Shown piece by piece: positions 9,336 through 19,150 of a DNA stretch of 64,000 nt. Numbering within the stretch: the first letter of the stretch is position 1; the number at the start of each line of letters is the position of its first letter. The position numbers and the translations under genes were made by a program. Source of the stretch: Nocardioides sp. Root140 (GTDB lineage: Bacteria; Actinomycetota; Actinomycetes; Propionibacteriales; Nocardioidaceae); assembly GCF_001426745.1 (NCBI RefSeq), contig NZ_LMFI01000011.1, positions 126,795 to 190,794 of the forward strand. The letters are read 5' to 3'. The notes beneath the pieces are model-generated. The model saw only the letters and a program-made list of their open reading frames with translations, made no database searches and was not told the origin of the DNA.

Positions 9336-9423
9336 GTTCACTTCGACATACAGTTCGTCCCACGCGCGGGCCGCCCAGCGTGGGATCGGTCCCGGTATCG
9401 CTGAACTGCATGTCGAAGTGAAC
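9336..9423. repeat. ~90-bp inverted-repeat element, copy A
   Basis: Arms of 21 bases (9336-9356 and 9403-9423) are inverted copies with one mismatch; the shared core is TCGACATRCAGTTC. A nested hairpin (TCCCACGC at 9358-9365 against GCGTGGGA at 9378-9385) lies in the loop. The same core and spacing recur at 15998-16087 and 17060-17149. It lies in the 214-base gap after the symporter gene, which holds nothing else recognisable. Confidence 0.8.
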
Positions 9424-9506
9424 ATTCCGCCAGCCGCGGTGCCGGCGTGACCCGAGGCCGGTTGACGCGTTGGTCGGGGGGACAGTCACCCCGACGAAAG
9501 GCAGTG

Positions 9507-10130
9507 ATGGCTCCCGGTCGACGACAGCGCCGACAGCACCGACTCCGGGCAGGCGCGCTCGTGCTCGCCCTGTTCCTCGGGACCTCGGCCTGCGCGGAGG
9601 ACCCGCCGCAGACCGGCGCGAAGGTCGACAGTCGGGTCGACGTACCCAAGCCCGGCGGACCGCCGCCCATCCCGAAGAACATGAGCATGACCGAGTCGGG
9701 TGCGAAGTACTTCGTCGGCTACTGGATCGACGCCTACAACTACGGCCTGCGGACGGGGAGGACGAAGATCGTCCGCGACCTGAGCACGCCGGACTGCGTT
9801 GCCTGCGCGACGCTGGCCGACGCCATGGAGGCCGCGCACGAGGGCAAGGCGAAGGTCACCTCGCTGGGCATCGAGAGTGTGCCGATGGAGGTGCGACTGC
9901 ACAAGCGCGAGAAGACCGCGAAGGTGAAGTTCTTCGTGATCCGCTACCCGGTGAAGATCAAGCGGGGCAAGGGACAGGTCGAGAAGATCAAGCCGGGGGT
10001 GGCGCCGATCAGGTTCACCCTCGTGCGGCACAAGCGCACCTGGCGGGTGCAGTCGCTGGAGCTCGTGCCGGTGAAGGACAAGCGCGACGGCACGAAGGAC
10101 AAGGTCAAGGAGAGGCGCAGGCGGCGCTGA
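9507..10130 (+). CDS. Lipoprotein of DUF6318 type
   Basis: This 207-residue product has a basic N terminus, a hydrophobic segment and lipobox GTSAC (Cys near residue 30). A conserved part follows with YFVGYWIDAYNYGLRTG and a CVAC pair (DCVACATL), matching small actinobacterial lipoproteins of the DUF6318 family, whose function is unknown. The C terminus is very rich in Lys and Arg (KDKVKERRRRR). The ATG at 9507 is preferred because an AAAGGCAG ribosome-binding site precedes it; a start at 9447 would put 20 odd residues before the signal peptide. It converges on the LuxR gene with 2 bases between stops. Confidence 0.7.
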   Translation: MAPGRRQRRQHRLRAGALVLALFLGTSACAEDPPQTGAKVDSRVDVPKPGGPPPIPKNMSMTESGAKYFVGYWIDAYNYGLRTGRTKIVRDLSTPDCVACATLADAMEAAHEGKAKVTSLGIESVPMEVRLHKREKTAKVKFFVIRYPVKIKRGKGQVEKIKPGVAPIRFTLVRHKRTWRVQSLELVPVKDKRDGTKDKVKERRRRR

Positions 10131-10132
10131 CC

Positions 10133-11758
10133 TCACACCAGGTGGTGCTCGAAGGCGTACGCCGCCGCGGCGGTGCGTGAACCCACGGCCACCTTGGTGA
10201 AGATGTTGCTGAGGTGCCGGGCCACCGTCTTCTCGCTGAGCACGAGCTCGGCGGCGATCTGGGCGTTGCTGCGACCGGCGGCGACCAGGCGCAGCACCTC
10301 GACCTCCCGGCCGGTGAGGCCGTCCGGCCGGCCGGCCGGCTCGAGCAGTCGTGCCGTCGTCTCCGCGGCGTCACGCGCACCGAGCTCGACGAACGTACGC
10401 CGGGCGTGGGTGAGTGCGCGCGTGGCGCTCTCGACGTCCCCGAGCTGACGCAGCGCGAGGCCGACCTGCACGTCGACCCGCGCCACCTCGTAGGGACAGT
10501 TGATCGCGCCCCACAGGGCGGCGGCCTTGCGCAGGTAGGGCAACGCGCCCGACGCGTCGCCGGCCGCCCGCTCGACCCGGCCGAGGCAGTGGGCCGCCAT
10601 CGCCTGCAGGCCCTCGCACCCGAAGTCGGCGGCGACCTGCTCGAGCTCGACGGCGAGCCCGCGTGCTTCCTCCGGGTCGGTGCCCAGCAGGATCTCGACG
10701 GCGGCCTCGAGGAGCCGTGACCGGTGCACCGGGTCCGGCGTCTCGGCCAGCAGCCTGCGGATCGCCGCGGAGGCCGCTTCGTCCCGGCCGCGGGCCGACC
10801 ACAGCAACGCCAACCCGGGCTGGGGTTCGAACCCGCGGTCGGCGGCGCGGTCATAGCTGGCCTCCGCTGCGTCGAGGTCGCCCATGATCCGCAGGACGTC
10901 GCCGCGTTCGGCCAGCGCAAGTCCGGCGGCCTCTGGGGTGTCCGCCGCCAGGTAGCGCTCGACCGCAGCGTCGTACTCCTCGATCGCGCGGGCGAAGTCG
11001 CCGTGCAGCCGCATGATCTGGCCACGGTGGACGGCGCACTGGCCGGTGAACGTGACGAGCCCCGGCTGCGCCGCGCACCAGCGGGTGAGGGCGGCGGTCC
11101 AGGCCGACGCGCGGCCGAGGTCCGAGATCTCCTGGCAGCCCTCGACCATCACGCAGTAGACGTTGCCGGCGAAGATCGGACCGACCTCGCCGGAGGCCAC
11201 TCCGACCATCGCCTCGTCGAAGAGGGCCAGCCCCTCGGGAACCCGGCCGGAGTAGATCGACAGGCGGCCGAGGGAGGCGAGCCCGATCGCGGTGAGGTCC
11301 GGGTCGCCGTGCCGGCGTCCGTGCTCGACCACCGACTCCGCCAACAGGGCGGCGCCGGCCCAGTCGGCGGTGGCGATCCGTTGGTGCATCTGCAGGTACG
11401 CGACGTAGCCCCGCTCGACGGCCTCACCGTCGACCTGCTCGACGAGGCGTTGCGCGCGGGCCGCCCAACCGGCGGCCACCTGGTGCTCCCCACCGGTGTC
11501 GAAGGTCATGCAGAGCCGGAACGCCGTGAGCACCGCAGCGCGCGTGTCGTCGGCTGCGACCTGCAGTCCGAACGCCCGTTGCAGCGCTTGTACGGCGACC
11601 TCGCGCCGGCCCAGCAGGAACGCTGCCGTGGCGAACTCGGCGAGGTCCTCCGGTGCCAACGCGTCGGGCGCGACCGTGGTCCAGGCCTCGAACGCGGCCG
11701 CCCAGTCACCGCGCTCGAAGGTCTCCCGAGCGCGCACCAGATCGTCGACCACGCCCAT
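10133..11758 (-). CDS. LuxR-family transcriptional regulator with TPR-like sensor region
   Basis: The 541-residue protein ends in a LuxR-type helix-turn-helix (about residues 480-541: LTGREVEVLRLVAAGRSNAQ, then SEKTVARHLSNIF). The preceding ~460 residues are helical and Ala-rich with degenerate tetratricopeptide-like repeats, as in large ATP-independent LuxR regulators. No receiver or P-loop domain is present. The ATG at 11758 is chosen for its GAGGAGG ribosome-binding site 8 bases upstream. The next gene on the same strand upstream is the flavin monooxygenase, 58 bases away, so the two may be co-transcribed. Confidence 0.85.
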   Translation of the reverse strand: MGVVDDLVRARETFERGDWAAAFEAWTTVAPDALAPEDLAEFATAAFLLGRREVAVQALQRAFGLQVAADDTRAAVLTAFRLCMTFDTGGEHQVAAGWAARAQRLVEQVDGEAVERGYVAYLQMHQRIATADWAGAALLAESVVEHGRRHGDPDLTAIGLASLGRLSIYSGRVPEGLALFDEAMVGVASGEVGPIFAGNVYCVMVEGCQEISDLGRASAWTAALTRWCAAQPGLVTFTGQCAVHRGQIMRLHGDFARAIEEYDAAVERYLAADTPEAAGLALAERGDVLRIMGDLDAAEASYDRAADRGFEPQPGLALLWSARGRDEAASAAIRRLLAETPDPVHRSRLLEAAVEILLGTDPEEARGLAVELEQVAADFGCEGLQAMAAHCLGRVERAAGDASGALPYLRKAAALWGAINCPYEVARVDVQVGLALRQLGDVESATRALTHARRTFVELGARDAAETTARLLEPAGRPDGLTGREVEVLRLVAAGRSNAQIAAELVLSEKTVARHLSNIFTKVAVGSRTAAAAYAFEHHLV

Positions 11759-11816
11759 CGCGCGAACCTCCTCGTGCGAGCATACGGCGGGATCGGGGCC
11801 GGGCGCGCCGGTTCGC

Positions 11817-12929
11817 TCAGGCTGCACGGGCCGGGCGCGGTGCCCTCTGCGGCTGTGCGGCGCGGCGCACGATCTGGCGGGCCAGGAACTCGGCGTCGCG
11901 GCCCACCCCGGGGAGCACCATCGAGCTGAACGCGAACTGGAAGGCCAGGCCGCAGAAGAACAGGCCGGGCGCCTTCTCGACGACGCCGCGCATCTCGGTG
12001 GGCCAGCCGTCGTCGCCGAGGATCGGCAGGTGGATCCACTCGAGGGTCTGCCGAAAGCCGGTCGCCCACACGACGTTCGCCACGTCCTTCACCTCGTCGC
12101 CGACCACCGGCAGTCCGTCGCGAACGCCGGTCACCCGGTCGGTGGCGCGCTCGACCCCGCGGGCGGCCAGGTCGGACCGCTTGACCCGGATCATCGGGCC
12201 GCCGTGGAACCGGACCTCGGGCATCAGCTTGCGCCCGATCGGCGTACGCCGGGTGAGCACGTGGCGCCACGCGAAGACGATCAGCGGGAACATCGCACGT
12301 CCGACGGGCTTCTCGATGCGGATCGGGATCTGGCCGCAGTCCCTCCCGGCCAGCATTGTGGGGTGGGTCTGCGCGACCTCGTAGGCGATGTCGGTGCCGG
12401 AGTGGGAGGCGCCCACGACCAGGACCGGGCCGTCGCGCAGCTGGCCCGGGCGGCGGTACTCACTCGAGTGCAACTGCAGGATCCCCGGGTCGAGCTGGTC
12501 GGCGAAGTCGGGAAGTCGCGGCGTACGGCCGAAGGTGCCGGTGGCGACGACGACGTCGTCACAGGTGAAGGTGTCACGTTCCGTGGTGACCGTGTAGCCC
12601 CCGCCGGGGTGCGGGTCGAGTCCCGTGACCCGGGTGTCGAAGCGGATCGGCAGGGAGAACTTCGCGGCGTAGGCCTCGAGGTAGTCGGCCACCGCGTCCT
12701 TGCCCGGGAACGACCACGGCCTGGCCGGGAAGGGCATTCCCGGCAGGCCGTCGTACTTCGCGGGGGAGTAGAGCCGCAGGGTGTCCCACTGCCGCCGCCA
12801 CTGGTCCCCGACCCGGCTCGCGGCGTCGAGGATCACGAACTTCCGGCCGGCGCGTTGCAGGTGGTGGCCGGTGGCGAGTCCGGCTTGGCCGGCGCCGATG
12901 ATGACGGTCTCGATGTGCGTGGTGTGCAT
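11817..12929 (-). CDS. Flavin-containing monooxygenase / FAD-NAD(P)-dependent oxidoreductase (CzcO-like)
   Basis: The 370-residue enzyme carries a FAD-binding GxGxxG at the N terminus (VIIGAGQAGLATGHHL), a second dinucleotide site (VLVVGASHSGTDIAYEVA) and the FMO-type segment LQLHSSEYRRPGQ. It likely oxygenates a small substrate or drug using NADPH; no substrate is evident. The ATG at 12929 has a clear GGAGGAGCC ribosome-binding site; a longer frame to 13034 would read through a terminator hairpin and is rejected. Confidence 0.85.
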   Translation of the reverse strand: MHTTHIETVIIGAGQAGLATGHHLQRAGRKFVILDAASRVGDQWRRQWDTLRLYSPAKYDGLPGMPFPARPWSFPGKDAVADYLEAYAAKFSLPIRFDTRVTGLDPHPGGGYTVTTERDTFTCDDVVVATGTFGRTPRLPDFADQLDPGILQLHSSEYRRPGQLRDGPVLVVGASHSGTDIAYEVAQTHPTMLAGRDCGQIPIRIEKPVGRAMFPLIVFAWRHVLTRRTPIGRKLMPEVRFHGGPMIRVKRSDLAARGVERATDRVTGVRDGLPVVGDEVKDVANVVWATGFRQTLEWIHLPILGDDGWPTEMRGVVEKAPGLFFCGLAFQFAFSSMVLPGVGRDAEFLARQIVRRAAQPQRAPRPARAA

Positions 12930-13009
12930 GGCTCCTCCAGTGGTTCGGGAGCTCCACGCTAGGAACGAGCGACCTCTTTCCGCGTCGGGCGGATGACCCA
13001 TCCGCGCAG

Positions 13010-13041
13010 CTGCCCGATGGGTGCATCCACCCATCGGGCAG
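13010..13041 (-). terminator. Strong hairpin, probable terminator of the acyl-CoA dehydrogenase pair
   Basis: Perfect 14-base arms CTGCCCGATGGGTG (13010-13023) and CACCCATCGGGCAG (13028-13041) enclose a 4-base loop. It lies just after the stop of the leftward acyl-CoA dehydrogenase gene and before the monooxygenase gene. No long T tract follows, as is common in actinobacteria. Confidence 0.65.
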
Positions 13042-13046
13042 CCGGG

Positions 13047-14171
13047 TCAGGCCAGCGGGTCGACCTCGTCGTAGTCGCCGACCCGGGAGGCCAGCGCGCG
13101 GACGTGGTGGTTGCCGTCGCCGAACATGTGGTCGAGCGCGGTGAGATGGCTGGTGTAGCTGCCCACGGAGTACTCCGCGGTCATGCCGATGCCACCGTGC
13201 AGCTGGATCGCCTCCTGGCCGACGTGCCGGCCCGCGCGACTGACCTGGAGCGACGCCCGGGCCGCGGCGTCGGTGACCTCCTCGGGTGTGCCCTCGGCCA
13301 GCACCATCGTCGCCCACGCCACGATGCTCTTGGTCAGCTCGAGCGAGACGTACATGTCGGCCGCCCGGAAGTTCAGCGCCTGGAACGTGTTCAGCGTGAC
13401 GCCGAACTGCTTGCGGCTCTTGAGGTACGCCGTCGTGGTCTCGAGCGCCACCTCCATCGCGCCGACGGCCTGGTTGCCGGCCATCACGCGGGTGCCGTCG
13501 AGGACCAGTGCGATGACGGTGCTCTGGTCGCCTTCGCCCAGGGCGACTGCGGGCGTGGCGTCGAAGGTGACCCGCGCCGCCCGACCCCCGTCGTACGTCG
13601 CATAGCCGGTGCGGGTCGTCGCGGACCCGTCCACCAGGAACAGCCCGGTGCCGCCTTCAGGAAGCGCGGCACTGACCACGAGACGATCGGCGCGGGCGCC
13701 GTGCAGCACGGGCTCCTTGACACCGGTCAGGGACCAGCCGTCGCCAGACTCGGTGGCGGTGACCGCCCGCGTCTCGGTGCCGGTTAGCTCGTCGTGGGCG
13801 AAGGCGAGCACGATCTCGCCGGCCGACAGTGCGCCGAGCACCTCGGCCCGCTGCTCGTCGGAGCCGGCCATCGCGACCAGTCCGCCGGCCAGCACGACCG
13901 AGGACAGGAATGGCTCGGGTGCCAGGACCCGGCCGAGCTCCTGGGCCACGATCGAGGTCTCGACCGGGCCGGCGCCGGTGCCGCCGTCCTCCTCGTCGAA
14001 CGGGAGCCCGAGGATGCCCATCTCGGCGAGCGCCTTCCAGAGGTCCTCGTCGAAGCCCGGGTCGTCGGCGACCGTACGGCGCCGGTTCTCGAAGTCGGCG
14101 TACTTCTTGCCGACCAGTCCGCGTACGGCGTCACGCAGGGCCTGCTGTTCGTCGTCGTAGGTGAAGTCCAT
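13047..14171 (-). CDS. Acyl-CoA dehydrogenase, second subunit of a pair
   Basis: This 374-residue FadE-type flavoprotein begins with MDFTYDDEQQALRDAVRGL and has the C-terminal helical domain with QAVGAMEVALETTTAYLKSR and QLHGGIGMTAEYSVG. It follows another acyl-CoA dehydrogenase gene by 9 bases. In mycobacteria such adjacent FadE pairs form heterotetramers in which one chain supplies the catalytic glutamate, often for steroid or branched side-chain CoA esters. That role is inferred here from arrangement only. Confidence 0.85.
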   Translation of the reverse strand: MDFTYDDEQQALRDAVRGLVGKKYADFENRRRTVADDPGFDEDLWKALAEMGILGLPFDEEDGGTGAGPVETSIVAQELGRVLAPEPFLSSVVLAGGLVAMAGSDEQRAEVLGALSAGEIVLAFAHDELTGTETRAVTATESGDGWSLTGVKEPVLHGARADRLVVSAALPEGGTGLFLVDGSATTRTGYATYDGGRAARVTFDATPAVALGEGDQSTVIALVLDGTRVMAGNQAVGAMEVALETTTAYLKSRKQFGVTLNTFQALNFRAADMYVSLELTKSIVAWATMVLAEGTPEEVTDAAARASLQVSRAGRHVGQEAIQLHGGIGMTAEYSVGSYTSHLTALDHMFGDGNHHVRALASRVGDYDEVDPLA

Positions 14172-14180
14172 GTCAGCTCC

Positions 14181-15335
<1,155 letters not shown>

Positions 15336-15437
15336 CGGTCACCTCTCGCATGTGCGTCCCTGACGGGCTCCATCATGTCCGTTGGGTCAAGGGAGCGCGA
15401 GGGATTGGGTGACGTCGGCGCGGGGAAGGAAGCGGAG

Positions 15438-15983
15438 GTGAACCTCGACGAGCTCGACCTCAGCAACGTCCCCGACGCCGTGGTGCGCGACGCCCGGTCC
15501 GGCTGGGACGACGACGCCCGCGCGTGGGTGGTGACGATGGACGGACAGTCCGGACTGCTGGTCGCGACCGGCGGGGGAGCCGTGTGGCGCTTCGCGAGCA
15601 GCACCTGGACCATGCCGTGGGCGGCGCTCGACGACGCCGTGCCCCTGGGCGAGCGCGACCTCATGGTGCTGCGCTCCGGCGGCGAGGCCTACCGCTTCGG
15701 GTTCGCGGGGCAGGACGAACGCGCCGCCTTCCTCGTCGTACGCCGGGAGCGGTCGGTCGCACCACGCGGGCTGCCGTTGCCCGAGCGAGGTGGGGCCCAG
15801 TCGACGCTGACCTTCCTCTTCGTCGCCGGCATCTTCCTCGCACTGGTCGCCGCATTCGCACTCTCGTCGGCGGACTCCCTGGGGATCGTGCTCGTGCTCG
15901 TGGTCCCGGCGCAGGTGTGCCTCTGCGTCGCCGTCATCGGCTGGGGCGTCATGCTCGGGACACGCGCGGCCCACGAGCACTGA
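15438..15983 (+). CDS. Hypothetical membrane protein
   Basis: The product is about 181 residues. A soluble part with VVRDARSGWDDDARAWVVTM, GGGAVWRFASSTWTMPW and LMVLRSGGEAYRFGF is followed by two C-terminal membrane helices (TLTFLFVAGIFLALVAAFAL and GIVLVLVVPAQVCLCVAVIG). No family is recognised. GTG at 15438 has an upstream GGAAGCGGAG; an ATG at 15375 in the same frame is the alternative. Copy B of the inverted-repeat element starts 14 bases after its stop. Confidence 0.6.
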   Translation: MNLDELDLSNVPDAVVRDARSGWDDDARAWVVTMDGQSGLLVATGGGAVWRFASSTWTMPWAALDDAVPLGERDLMVLRSGGEAYRFGFAGQDERAAFLVVRRERSVAPRGLPLPERGGAQSTLTFLFVAGIFLALVAAFALSSADSLGIVLVLVVPAQVCLCVAVIGWGVMLGTRAAHEH

Positions 15984-15997
15984 GGCTGGCAGGCTGA

Positions 15998-16087
15998 CGG
16001 ACCGTGCAACATGCAGTTCGGGTCTCAGTACGAGCCGTTACGCCTGGCTGTGTCCCGAATCAGGCGAACTGCATGTCGAACGGTCCG
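15998..16087. repeat. ~90-bp inverted-repeat element, copy B
   Basis: Arms at 15998-16020 and 16065-16087 (23 bases each, two mismatches) share the core ACATGCAGTTCG and its complement, with a 44-base loop. It lies directly upstream of the AbiEi/DUF559 gene. Copy C, of identical total length, lies directly downstream of that gene. Confidence 0.85.
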
Positions 16088-16145
16088 CCCATGGGCCTGT
16101 GGAGAACGGTTCGCGCCTGAGCCGGCTGGCGACGAGACTGGGCGG

Positions 16146-17057
16146 GTGGATCCGCTCTACGTCCTTCGTCAGCTCGGGGGCATCGCCAGCTCGGGTGAGT
16201 TGCGCAAGCACTGCACCAAGCGCAGCCTGGCGAAGGCGGTCTCCCGCGAGCGGATCGTGGCGGTCGGCAAGGGGCGGTACGCCGTCCCCGGCCTTGAGGC
16301 GGCGTGGCGCGAGGCCCACCGGCTCAGCGGTGTGGTCTCCGGTCGGAGCGCTGCCCAGTTCTGGGGACTCAATCTGCGGCTCGTGCCCGGTGAGGAGGTC
16401 ACGCCGGTGGTCACCGTTGCCCGCAACAGGCGTGTCGAACCCGGACGTCGCGTCGGTGTCGACCTCAAGTGGCGCGACCTCTCGCAGGGCAGCGTGGTCG
16501 ACGTTGCGTCGGTGACGCGGGGTGCCGCGGGCGGCCGGGTGACGTCGCTGGTGCAGACCGTGCTCGACTGCTGCCGCGACCTCCCGGAGGTGGACGCCCT
16601 GTGTGTGGTGGATGCCGCCCTGCGCCGTGGTGTCCTGCGGGACGACCTGTTGGCCCGCGCCGATGAGCTTCCGCGGTCCTGCCGTAGTCGGGTGCGCGGC
16701 GTCATCGAACTCGGCGACGGCCGGGCCGCGACCGCGTTCGAGACGTGCCTGCGGCACATCGCGCGCAGCGTTCCTGGCCTCACCGTGACGCCGCAGGTGG
16801 TGATCGGGCAACACCGGGTCGACCTGGCCGACACGGACCTGAGGATCGTGATCGAGGCGGAGTCCTACGCCTTCCACGGGAGCAAGGAGATGTTCCGGGC
16901 AGACACCCGCCTCTACACGTGGTTGGTCGTCGACAACTGGATGGTGGTCCGCTTCGTCTGGGAGGACGTCATGCTCAAGCCGGACTGGGTCCGGGACGAG
17001 CTGATTCGGGCGGTCGCCGTACGGGAGAGCCGCCTGGGCCATCGCAGCGCCGGGTAG
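16146..17057 (+). CDS. AbiEi-like antitoxin domain / DUF559 (Vsr-like) domain protein
   Basis: The 303-residue protein has an N-terminal winged-helix segment (about residues 1-50: LRQLGGIASSGELRKHCTKR) as in type IV AbiEi antitoxins. Its C-terminal ~90 residues resemble the DUF559/Vsr nuclease fold: HRVDLADTDLRIVIEAESY followed by FRADTRLYTWLVVDNWMVVR. The usual acidic and Glu residues of the nuclease core are at least partly present (D, E, E). No AbiEii toxin gene is adjacent. The GTG at 16146 follows GGGCGG and fits homologs. The gene is bracketed by two copies of a 90-bp inverted-repeat element. Confidence 0.7.
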   Translation: MDPLYVLRQLGGIASSGELRKHCTKRSLAKAVSRERIVAVGKGRYAVPGLEAAWREAHRLSGVVSGRSAAQFWGLNLRLVPGEEVTPVVTVARNRRVEPGRRVGVDLKWRDLSQGSVVDVASVTRGAAGGRVTSLVQTVLDCCRDLPEVDALCVVDAALRRGVLRDDLLARADELPRSCRSRVRGVIELGDGRAATAFETCLRHIARSVPGLTVTPQVVIGQHRVDLADTDLRIVIEAESYAFHGSKEMFRADTRLYTWLVVDNWMVVRFVWEDVMLKPDWVRDELIRAVAVRESRLGHRSAG

Positions 17058-17059
17058 GC

Positions 17060-17149
17060 GGCCCGTGCGACGTGCAGTTCGGCCCGGTGGCCCGGATGTT
17101 GAGCGTGAGACTGCGCCGAAGTCGGCGAACTGCATGTTGGATGGTCCGT
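17060..17149. repeat. ~90-bp inverted-repeat element, copy C
   Basis: Arms at 17060-17082 and 17127-17149 match in about 18 of 23 positions around the core TGCAGTTCG, again with a 44-base loop. It begins 2 bases after the stop codon of the AbiEi/DUF559 gene. Sequence similarity to copy B extends into the loop (GTCCCGAATC-like against GCGCCGAAGTC). Confidence 0.75.
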
Positions 17150-17208
17150 TCGGGCTGGGGGACTCGGCCTCTCGGCCTCAGTCGCAGCCGATCGGGCATG
17201 CTGTGGGG

Positions 17209-17481
17209 GTGACCGTGCTGATCGACCCGCCGAGCGTGCCGTGGCGCGGACGCCTGTGGTCGCACCTGGCCTCGGACACCTCCTACGACGAGCTGCACGC
17301 GTTCGCCAGGGCGCTCGGTGTCCCGGAGCGTGGCTTCGACCGCGACCACTACGACGTACCCGCCGAGTACTACGACGACGCCGTCGCCGCGGGCGCCGTA
17401 CCGGTGCGCAGCCGGGAGATCGCCACCCGGTTGCGGGCCGCCGGGCTGCGTCGGCCGAAGGCCGCCGAGCGACGCGACTAG
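17209..17481 (+). CDS. DUF4031 domain protein
   Basis: The 90-residue product starts MTVLIDPPSVPWRGRLWSHL and contains SDTSYDELHAFARALGVPERGF, the conserved pattern of DUF4031, a short family of unknown function. The start is a GTG after GGGGG. A longer frame from 17065 would read through the repeat element and is rejected. Its stop shares CTAG with the convergent deaminase gene. Confidence 0.75.
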   Translation: MTVLIDPPSVPWRGRLWSHLASDTSYDELHAFARALGVPERGFDRDHYDVPAEYYDDAVAAGAVPVRSREIATRLRAAGLRRPKAAERRD

Positions 17482-17960
17482 CCCAGCGAGCGGTGGTGCA
17501 GCGCGCGCATCTGCTCCTCGAGCTCCGGGGCCGGACCCTGTACGACGACTCCGGGCGCGATGTCGCCGACCGGCAACGGCGTCACCGGCGAGTCAGGGGC
17601 ACCCCAGCCCGACCGCCACTCGGTCAGCTGGGCCGTCGGCACGGCGTAGACGATGCGGCCCAGGCCGACCCAGCCATGGGCGGCGGCGCACATCGGACAG
17701 TGCTCGCCGGAGGTGTAGACCGTAGATCCGACGCGGTCCTCGGGGCTCAGGTGCGCAGCGGCCCAGCGGGCCAGCTCGAACTCCGGGTGCCGGGTCTGGT
17801 CACCACCGGAGGTGCGGTTGACGTCCTCCTGGAGGACCGCGCCGCCGGGGCCGACCAGCACCGAGCCGAACGGCTCCTCGCCTGCGTCGAGGGCCTGCTC
17901 GGCCAGCTCGACGCAACGGCGCAGGTGGGCCAGGTCGACTGCGCTCAGCTCGGCGGTCAT
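17478..17960 (-). CDS. Nucleoside/cytosine deaminase family protein
   Basis: This 160-residue zinc hydrolase has the deaminase signatures HPEFELARWAA (zinc His and catalytic Glu) and SGEHCPMCAAAHGWVGL (two zinc Cys). The family deaminates cytosine, guanine or related bases; the exact base cannot be assigned. Its ATG overlaps the P450 stop (ATGA), so it is the last gene of a leftward operon. Confidence 0.85.
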   Translation of the reverse strand: MTAELSAVDLAHLRRCVELAEQALDAGEEPFGSVLVGPGGAVLQEDVNRTSGGDQTRHPEFELARWAAAHLSPEDRVGSTVYTSGEHCPMCAAAHGWVGLGRIVYAVPTAQLTEWRSGWGAPDSPVTPLPVGDIAPGVVVQGPAPELEEQMRALHHRSLG

Positions 17961-19129
17961 GAGGCGGTGAACCTGATCGGGAACTTCAGCGGCCCGGTGT
18001 TGCCCGAGACCGGCATCCACTCGCCGGGACCGTCGGGCACCGCGTCGGGCATCCGGCCGGCCAGCAGCGGCAGCGCCACGGCCATGTCGGTGCGGGCCAC
18101 GAAGTGCCCCAGGCAGTGGTGCACGCCGGACCCGAAGCCGAGGTGCGGCGTCCGCAGCTGGGTGATGTCGAAGCTCGGGTCGGGCACCGCCCGCGGGTCG
18201 GTCCCCGAGGCGTGCGACAGCATCTGCACGATGCCGCCCTTCGGGATGTGCAGGCCGCCGAAGTCGACGTCCTCGATCGCCTCGCGGGTGACCCACGTGA
18301 CGGTCGGGTTGACCCGCATCACCTCCTCGACGGCCTGGCTGCCGAGGTCGGGGCGTTCGCCCAGGAGCCGCCACTGGTCGGGGTGCGCGAGCAGGGTCTG
18401 CAGGGCCAGGCCCAGCTGGTTGCGGGTGGTCTCCATACCGGCGAACGCGAGGAAGACCAGCGACACGCTCAGCTCGTGCCGGCTCAGCCTGCCGTCGGTC
18501 TCCTGGGCCTGCAGCAACGTGGTGACCAGGTCGTCGCGCGGGTTGGCCTGACGATCGGCGACCACCGCGTCGAGATGGTCACGGAGGCCGTCGAGTGCGG
18601 CCTCGATGCGGGGCACCTGGTTGGCCACGTCGATGCTGAAGCTGGCGCCGAGGTCGTCGGCCCAGTGCGCGACCTGGGCCCAGTCGTCCTCCGGGAGCCC
18701 GAGCAGCACGCAGATGATCCGGGCGGCGTACGGCTCGGCGAACTCGCTCACGAACTCGACCTCGCCGCGGGGCGCGAAGCCGTCGATCAGCTCGTTGGCG
18801 AGCGCCTGGAACCGGGGCCGCATCGCGGCGATGGTCTTGTTGCGGAAGGCGGGCATCAGCAGCCGGCGGAGGCGCGAGTGGTCCTCGCCCTCGAGGCTGA
18901 GCAGCGTCTCCTTCCACCAGTCGGAGAACATGCCGGAGTGGATGCCGTTCTGCGCCGGCCACTTCGCATTGCCCTGCTGGAACCGGCGGTCCTTCAGCAG
19001 GGCACTGGCCTCCTCGTGGCGCAGGACGGCCCAGCCGAGGTTGGTCTCGACGTACCAGTCCTCGTCGCGGGCGGCATGCACCGCGGGGGAGGTGACGTCG
19101 AAGGTCGGGTCGCTCAGGTCGAAGCTCAC
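17957..19129 (-). CDS. Cytochrome P450
   Basis: The 390-residue soluble P450 has the oxygen-binding I-helix FAGMETTRNQ, the K-helix EEVMR (ExxR) and the haem loop HLGFGSGVHHCLGH with the thiolate Cys near residue 338. The start MSFDLSDPTFDVTSP is typical of bacterial class I enzymes. No ferredoxin or ferredoxin reductase gene is nearby. The gene lies 21 bases after the HD-protein gene and overlaps the deaminase gene, so the P450 and deaminase are probably co-expressed. Confidence 0.9.
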   Translation of the reverse strand: MSFDLSDPTFDVTSPAVHAARDEDWYVETNLGWAVLRHEEASALLKDRRFQQGNAKWPAQNGIHSGMFSDWWKETLLSLEGEDHSRLRRLLMPAFRNKTIAAMRPRFQALANELIDGFAPRGEVEFVSEFAEPYAARIICVLLGLPEDDWAQVAHWADDLGASFSIDVANQVPRIEAALDGLRDHLDAVVADRQANPRDDLVTTLLQAQETDGRLSRHELSVSLVFLAFAGMETTRNQLGLALQTLLAHPDQWRLLGERPDLGSQAVEEVMRVNPTVTWVTREAIEDVDFGGLHIPKGGIVQMLSHASGTDPRAVPDPSFDITQLRTPHLGFGSGVHHCLGHFVARTDMAVALPLLAGRMPDAVPDGPGEWMPVSGNTGPLKFPIRFTAS

Positions 19130-19150
19130 GGGGTCAGCGTAGGCCCGTGG

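Noticed and set aside
15998..17149. Insertion sequence with transposase
   Set aside because: The enclosed protein has no transposase motif and no target-site duplication was seen outside the repeats; kept only as a repeat-bracketed gene.
17957..19129. P450 as part of a secondary-metabolite cluster
   Set aside because: No core biosynthetic enzyme (PKS, NRPS, terpene synthase, RiPP genes) is near it.
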